Source: Acridotheres tristis
Taxonomy: Eukaryota > Chordata > Aves > Passeriformes > Sturnidae
Assembly: GCA_037013685.1 (NCBI GenBank)
Contig: CM072886.1
Span: 2,232,001 to 2,296,000 of the forward strand
Reading direction: 5' to 3'
Length of the DNA stretch: 64,000 bases
The translations under genes were made by a program, and so were the position numbers. How positions within the stretch are numbered: position 1 is the stretch's first letter; each line of letters opens with the position of its first letter. Positions 57,932 through 64,000 of the stretch are shown piece by piece. The notes under the pieces are model-generated. The model saw only the letters and a program-made list of their open reading frames with translations. It made no database searches and was not told the origin of the DNA.

Positions 57932-60552
57932 CTGGTGAAGATGATCAGCATAAATTGCCCAAGTTCACACGGCTTTGTTGGGAATAAATTGATTTCCTGT
58001 TGGGATCCACATGATTCATTTATTTGAGTGGTTCAATCAGCCAACACAGGAAAGTTCAGCTGTTCCTGCAGGCAGGTGCTGACCAGTGCCCGAAGACAGA
58101 ATGAAAGGATGTCTCAAGAAGCAAAAATCAGCTTTTTCTATTTGCTGGGTTCTCAGCAATATTTAGGGTTCTTCCCAAGAGTCACCTTTAGCCATTCCTC
58201 ACCATTGAGGTGTTTCACCCTCAAATTCACTTTAATTCAGAATGCCAATCCCTTGACAGGGAGAAACATCCCCTGGGTGTCTGCCTTGTCTGTCCTTCCC
58301 AGTTTACCTCTGCCAGTGAGCAGCTGGTGTGGATGGGGAGGTGCAGAAGCACTGGGAATCAGGCACAGGGAGCTGGGGGAATGCTGGGGAGGTTAGGCAG
58401 TGCTGGAGTCTATGGAATCACAGTGAAAATTGTGTGTAAATTCAGGCTCGAGTCTCTCCCTAAGCTTATTTGAGCTCTTTGTATAAAAACTAGTGTATAT
58501 ATGTATAAATAATTGTATAAATTCATTAACACCAGTGGTATAGAAACCTTCTGGTTACTGAATCCAGGTTGTCTCGGCCCTGCAATGGGGAGACTTAGCT
58601 CCAGCAATTTATTTTCAGTGCCTGCTAAAGTTCCATCTGAAAACAAATGAAAATTTATTCTACTTCAGAGCTGCTCTCTTCACTACAGCTCAGTTCAGAA
58701 CCAAGCTCTTCCTCCCACAGTGGGATCCTGGCTCACATTCCTTCCTGCACAGGCTCCTGGCTCTGTCCACACCACACTCACAAAGGATGATTCCAGAATA
58801 ATTGCCCTGGAGCCCTCTGGGAGGAAAAGTCTGCAGATCTCTGTGGAAAGCACGGACCCAAGGCAAAGAAGCAAGCTTCCAGAATATTTCCAATAAAATT
58901 CACTCTGTGGTTATGTGAAACCCCTTTTTTTGTGACTTTTAACTGCCCAAAACTAGCTGCTGAGCTTTGTCACTGAGGCTCATTTCCCCTCAACCTGTTT
59001 ATGGCCTTTCCTTGACCTCTAAGACCTTCTGCCAGCACTGTGTGGTGCCATCAATTGATCTCTCTCTGGATGATGGAGCCAGCAAATTCATCACCCTCAT
59101 TTTCCATGCCTGAGGTCAGATAGAGCCTCAGAATTCCATAATATTTACCTGATAAACATTTACAACCTTCAATATTAGTTATTAGCACAGGAGGTGGTTG
59201 GTATTTGTATTAAACACTAATTAAATGCTCATTTCTAGTACAGTCATGTGTATTACCCAGAGCACGGGATGAATTATAGCAGTGACAGATTTCAGACAGC
59301 AGGAATATTTGCTGGAGGAATATTTCCTGGGAGATTTTTTTCTTCCTATTCTCTTTATGGCAAAACAATCCTCTTTTTAATAGAGAGTAATCATATTTAT
59401 CTCTCTGTACTTAAAATCATAAGGAGTATTTGTTTAGGAAATGTAATTGGTTGGAACAGTGAGAGAAAAGCAGAGGCAGGATGATTTTTGGGGGGGTCTA
59501 TTTGGTTATTCACAGCATAACTGAGAGCTAAAAAGTGGAAAAAAGAAGAGAAAACCCCAAAGAGAAAGGAAACATTAATTTTTTTCTCTATTAGAAGCTG
59601 AAGAGAGGCACAGCAGGAGAGAAGAGCCCACAGTTGCCTGTTGCACGGGCTGCTTACTCAGATGTGTGTTTTTACAAGCTGACTACTCATGGAGTAAACG
59701 TGAATCACACTTGCCATTCATGAGCTGCTTTCCTTCCCCTCTTTGGCTGGAATATCTGAGTGTGTGTGTGTTCATCCAGCTCTGCTCTGGAAAGGCTTTG
59801 AGATGCAATTCCAAGGAGATTCCTGGTGGATGGGCCTGCAAACTTCACATTCTTTACTTTCCATGGACACTCAGAGAGCCTAGGGAGTAAGGAGGGTTTT
59901 TTTAATCACCTTGGAAAAGCAGTGTATGAGGTCAAAACTTGTAATTCAGACCTGTCCTGAGAGCAGTGAACCCTCCCAGGCTGAGGTGTGGTTCTGAGCT
60001 GCTGCTCATGCTGAGCTCTGTTTGCATTGTCAACATCCATTTTAGTATCTTTTTTCTTTCTTTTTTTTTTTTTTTTTGGCAGCACCACAATGCATATTTT
60101 CATTGAGTTCCTATTCCTAAACAAAAGGCATTGCTTAATCCACACCTCCTGCGGTGTTTGCAGGAGTGGTGCAGTGTGTGCTTTTTGGGGTTTTGGCATT
60201 CCAGAGCACACCTTGCAAACCAGAAACTTCTATATCCCTGAAACAGGCAGTAAAATTTACACCACCAAGCTAAAGGGGGGGGCATCATTTGGGGGTGATA
60301 TTTGCAGTTTAAAAAAGCACTTTATTGGACATTCAAACACTAGAAGTAGGCAGCAGCTACCACAGACAACAGCTTTTAATCTTCTTGTGGAGAACGTTCG
60401 AGGTATCCTAATTATTTCAGAGAAAAATTCTAAAAGACTGTATCAGCTTGAAAAAAAATCAAGGATTAGAAAAGCAATTTATAGTCATCTATTTAAAATC
60501 AAATCAGAGTGCTGAGTTATTCATGGGGCTGGGTCTTTAAAGAAACAAGAGC
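57932..60552. other. Unassigned non-coding DNA
   Basis: No repeat is recognised. If the exon at 57799 is real, this would be intron or upstream sequence of that minus-strand gene. A weak exon-like segment (58782-58840, minus) lies between a pyrimidine-rich acceptor and a GTGAGT donor. A T-run occupies about 60061-60077. Confidence 0.45.
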
Positions 60553-62330
60553 AGTTGTTGGTTGCTGTAAAGCTATTTATTGCATGAATGCATCAGTCTT
60601 GAAGATAAAGAGTTCAGAATATTAAAGTCCATGCAGCAGCAGCTCCCTGGCATTTCTTCTTCTTCTGCTTCTTCTCCTCCTTTTTCTCCTCCTTTTTCTT
60701 CTCCTTTTTCTTCTTCTTCTCCTTTTTCTCCTTCTTCTTCTTCTTCTTCTCCTTTTTCTCCTTCTTCTTCTTCTTCTCCTTCTTCTCCTTCTTCTCCTTT
60801 TTCTCCTTCTTCTTCTTCTTCTTCTTCTTCTTCTTCTTCTTCTTCTCCTTTTTCTCCTTCTTCTTCTCCTTCTTCTCCTTTTTCTTCTTCTTCTTTTTCT
60901 TCTTCTTCTGCTGCTGCTGCTGCTTCTCCTTTTTCTTCTTCTTCTTCTTCTTCTTCTCCTTTTTCTCCTTCTTCTTCTTCTTCTTCTCCTTTTTCTTCTC
61001 CTTTTTCTTCTTCTTCTTCTTCTTCTTCTTCTTCTTCTTCTTTTTCTTCTCCTTTTTCTTCTGCTGCTTCTTCTGCTGCTGCTTCTTCTTCTGCTGCTTC
61101 TTCTTCTCCTTTTTCTCCTTCTTCTTCTTCTTCTTCTCCTTTTTCTCCTCCTTCTTCTTCTTCTTCTCCTTTTTCTTCTCCTTTTTCTTCTTCTTCTTCT
61201 TCTTCTTCTTTTTCTTCTCCTTTTTCTTCTGCTGCTGCTTCTTCTTCTGCTGCTTCTTCTGCTGCTTCTTCTGCTGCTGCTTCTTCTGCTGCTTCTTCTG
61301 CTGCTTCTTCTTCTGCTTCTTCTTCTGCTGCTTCTGCTTCTTCTGCTTCTACATTTTCTTCTCCTTTTTCTTCTTTTTCTTCTCCTTTTTCTTCTTCTTC
61401 TCCTTCTTCTGCTTCTTCTCCTCCTTTTTCTTCTCCTTTTTCTTCTTTTTCTCCTTCTTCTGCTTCTTCTCCTCCTTTTTCTTCTCCTTTTTCTTCTTCT
61501 TCTTCTTCATTTTCTTATTCTCCTTCTTTTCCTTCTTCTGCTTCTCCTTCTGCATGCTGGTGGTGATGGTGGTGATGGTGGTCTCTCACCCCAGCACAAA
61601 GGGTTTTATTTGTAAATTACCCAATGAGCTAAAAATTCTTTCTACACCTATTACAATCCAAGCTCTAAAGTACAAAAGTGGTGTTAATTCTTCCACATAA
61701 CTTACGTATACAGCTCTATCTATTTACGTAAATGGTTCTATCCAGAAAATGTAAGCAACGTTCTTACTATGTTTTCATTATGTCTGGGGTTAAGTTTCTG
61801 AACTTTAACTTTTAGGCTGCTTGAACTTTAACTAGCCTTTAGGGCTTTTTATTCTCTTAAGACACTTAAAATATATTCTTAAAACTAAGACTTACACTTC
61901 ATATCTATGTGATTTAATGATATTTCTGCTTACTTAAAACTAAAACTTACACTTCTGCTTCATGTCCTTTAATTTCTCTAAAGGCTTTAATTTAATTCCT
62001 GCATTCTTTTCTCTCTCTGAGGGACTCAGAGAGGTTTCCATTTTACACACTCCAATATCAGAGTCCTCTGCATCTTGCCATTATTTGTGCAAAATGCTGA
62101 AAAGTTTTACTCTTGGAAATCTGGAATCTCATAATATTTACTTCCGTTGTACAGACCCAGGTGTTTCAAGCAGATATGATTTCCAGGATCAAATTCACAC
62201 CACAGAATCATTTGGTTTTTCTAAGAGAGTGAATTCCCATTTCACACTGGTTGAGTGTGTTAATCCCCCACAACAACAATTAGAAATTATCCAGAAGTGG
62301 ACAAAAATATTTTGAGCATGTGAGTTGGCA
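60553..62330 (-). mobile_element. Probable LTR/ERV-derived element, minus strand, around a triplet-repeat expansion
   Basis: Both flanks of the triplet tract look like parts of one element read on the minus strand. To the right, the complement of 'cacaaagggttttatttgta' (about 61597-61616) gives an AATAAAA polyadenylation signal then 'ccctttgtgctgggg', like an R/U5 junction, with AT-rich U3-like DNA beyond it. That DNA includes a 55-bp-spaced repeat of 'cttaaaactaagacttacac' at about 61878 and 61935. To the left, 'gtccatgcagcagcagctcc' leads into the tract. I recall similar sequence from songbird ERVs but cannot name the family. The boundaries and the unity of the two flanks are inferred. Confidence 0.35.
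60650..61556. repeat. Long (TTC/TCC/TTT/TGC)n triplet tract, about 905 bp
   Basis: Every third base is T across essentially the whole tract, and the units are TCT, CCT, TTT and GCT in one phase. The result is a stop-free plus-strand frame of 328 codons made almost only of Ser, Pro, Phe and Ala, and a Lys/Glu-rich frame on the other strand. Neither is a credible protein. GCT-containing (CAG/CTG-type) clusters occur mainly in the second half. Higher-order duplications are visible, for example a 51-bp block starting at 61400 and again at 61451. The minus strand is almost pure purine (GAA-rich). Confidence 0.95.
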
Positions 62331-63224
62331 CGACCTGAAGACACAGAAGAAAACACAATGGAACAACAAAGGCTGTGAATTCTGACCTGCTCCCAAAATT
62401 CCTACTCTAGGAAAAAAGAATCTTTTCATGGCTGGTGGAAGTTTGTGAAAATAAGGTTTGCAGAGAAGCCTATTTCAATGGGAATTGGGTATCCTTAGCA
62501 GCTTGGTACCACTCACACATTGAAAATTCCTTCTGCTAATAGTGCCAGGGAAAATCCCCTCTGCCACTGTCTCAGTGCAGTTCAGTGCACTCTATCTTGT
62601 AGAACAAAGAGATTAATCACTGACCTCCAGCAATTAATTACAATCCAGAAAAGGATTAATTTATAGAGAGGCTGTAGTGAAAAAAAAAAAAAAAAAGTTA
62701 TTTTCAGTAAGCACAGTCAAATAAAGGCTTGTCATTTCTTAATTGTACCTAATTGAAAAAACAACCTGTGACCAATAAAATCCAGAGGAAATTTTCTGTG
62801 TCTTGGTGATTGATCGTGTTTGTGCAAGGAAAACAAAAATAGGGGAGGTCAATTTACTTAACATCAGCATGAGTAAATAAAATATTGCTGGTTTATATAC
62901 CTCATTAGATTTTATAATCAGGACTAAAATGAGGTAGTGGAAGCCTGCAGCCAAGTCTATGCTTTGTCTTGCTTGAAGATAATGTGGGAATAATCCTTTT
63001 AGTTTGGGTTTGTATTTGCATTTCTTCTGGGGGAGATTCACAGGTGGGATCTCTTGGGGGTTCTGAAAGAGTTAAATATGCAACAGGAAGGAGGACAAAC
63101 CATGATGAGTAGATTGATATGTCTTGGCAAGAAGGTAAATTCCTCCTCAAAATGGATAAAGCTGCAAGAAAAGCATTTGGTTTTCCAGAAGCTGCTGAGA
63201 GGGAGGTGGGGCTGTGACAGCAGA
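62331..63224. other. Unassigned non-coding DNA
   Basis: An A-run lies at about 62680-62697. Open frames on the minus strand (81-100 codons) near 62.7-63.3 kb have no coding signature. No repeat is recognised. Confidence 0.5.
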
Positions 63225-63640
63225 ACCACAGAATCTGTCACTGAAAGGCTGGAAAACATCTTGGAGGTCATCAAATCCAACTTTCAGCTTGGCACCATCA
63301 CCATAAACCACATCCTCAATGGCCACATCCACAGATTTTATACTTCCAAGGATGGTGGAATTCCACCATTGTCCTGGGCAGCCTGTTCCAGTGCTTGGCC
63401 ACCCTTTCAGGGAAGATTTTTTTTTCCAAATCTCCAGCTTTAAACCTCCCCTGGTGCTAATTGAGGCCATTCCCTCTCCTCTGTCCCTGTTCCCTGGGAG
63501 CAGAGCCAGACTCTCCCCAGCTGTCCCCTCCTGTCAGGGAATTGTGCAGAGCCACAAGGTCCCCCCTGAGCCTCCTTTTCTCCAGGATAAACAATCCCCA
63601 TCAATATTCTTATCCCTTCATTATCTCAGGGTTGCTCTGC
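63225..63640 (-). mobile_element. CR1 LINE, longer 5'-truncated copy
   Basis: The plus strand runs 'accacagaatctgtcactga', 'ggaggtcatcaaatccaact', 'cctgggcagcctgttccagt', 'ctttaaacctcccctggtgc', 'gaggccattccctctcctct', 'agagccaga' and 'ctccttttctccaggataaa'. This is CR1 3' end and internal sequence read backwards, about 415 bp. A run of T near 63419-63425 interrupts the former reading frame. Confidence 0.92.
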
Positions 63641-64000
63641 TTCACTGTGGCACCACCACCCCTTCTCCCTTGCAAAACTCGTGATGATTGTCCAATTTAC
63701 CTCTTCATTTTATTTATTATTTGTTTTCCTCTTTCCATGAGCTCCTTTTCGGTAGATTTGGGTATCTCCCTGTGTGTGCTGCCTCTCTGAAATGCTGCTG
63801 TGGATAGAAAAAAATTCTCCAAACCCAAGTTTTTCAGGAATGGGGATGTGCCTGCTGAGTCAGCACAGCGAGAGCAGGGATCCGTGGAAGGAGCTGGCTG
63901 GGAATGAGTGAGCTGTGATAATGCCAGGGAGCTTTCATTAGGCTGCAGGGAGGAAATAGGAACATCACCACCAGCAAATTCCAGCTGCTGGGAGCAGGGA
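63641..64000. other. Unassigned non-coding DNA
   Basis: The window ends in moderately GC-rich sequence without a recognisable gene or repeat. It holds the Maf recognition element listed separately. Confidence 0.5.
63853..63865. promoter_or_regulatory. Exact T-type Maf recognition element
   Basis: The 13-bp palindrome 'tgctgagtcagca' equals the consensus T-MARE bound by Maf homodimers and Maf/CNC heterodimers, with an AP-1 core (TGAGTCA). The match is seen directly. Whether it is used in vivo is unknown; the surrounding 100 bp is GC-richer than average. Confidence 0.45.

Noticed and set aside
60027..60515. 162-codon plus-strand frame
   Set aside because: It starts with the translation of a T-run and continues through AT-rich DNA; no recognisable domain.
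60580..61566. 328-codon plus-strand open frame rich in Ser, Pro, Phe and Ala
   Set aside because: It is a direct by-product of a triplet repeat in which every third base is T. It has no domain and no plausible start context beyond a chance ATG.

Overview
The window reads as non-coding nuclear DNA from a bird, most likely a songbird. The main evidence is about twenty copies or fragments of the CR1 LINE. Most are 5'-truncated and still carry the avian CR1 3' end (the 'aacccaaaccattct' terminus, or its complement 'gaatggtttgggtt'). There are also several solo-LTR-like elements, simple repeats, and long AT-rich single-copy stretches. I see no complete protein-coding gene, no rRNA or tRNA gene, no CpG island, no operon-like gene packing and no CRISPR array. 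Most long open frames lie in simple repeats, in CR1, or in AT-rich DNA where they are expected by chance.

Layout. 0-9 kb: a degenerate LTR-like avian repeat (about 0.48-0.96 kb), a conserved-element-like stretch (2.4-2.75 kb), a 39-bp minisatellite (4.06 kb), a CR1 copy (5.1 kb), a much older CR1 copy (7.86-8.37 kb) and a perfect 37-unit CCCTT array (8.96-9.14 kb). 9-20 kb: mostly unassigned, with a 140-bp sequence present twice 3.8 kb apart (14.13 and 17.92 kb), an LTR-like element (15.4 kb) and two CR1 copies. 20-30 kb: a reverse-strand LTR (20.6 kb), an AGAGA array (24.5 kb), and CR1 at 26.2 and 28.5 kb. 30-43 kb: CR1 copies and a fragment of endogenous retroviral gag (33.95-34.47 kb) sitting inside a CR1 copy. 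43-57 kb: CR1 copies, a forward LTR with recognisable CCAAT, TATA and polyadenylation signals (50.15-50.46 kb), a 60-bp tandem duplication (51.7 kb) and conserved-looking DNA (55 kb). 57-64 kb: a candidate terminal coding exon on the minus strand (57.80-57.93 kb), a probable reverse-strand LTR/ERV element that appears to contain about 0.9 kb of TTC-type triplet repeat (60.55-62.33 kb), a long CR1 copy and an exact Maf recognition element (63.85 kb).

No genes can be shown to work together here. The most interesting items are the unidentified high-GC3 terminal exon, the gag fragment that splits a CR1 copy and has lost conserved residues through what look like G-to-A changes, the uneven divergence between the two 140-bp copies, and three separate long polypurine/polypyrimidine tracts. 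All family assignments rest on remembered repeat signatures, not a database search. Element boundaries are approximate unless stated otherwise.
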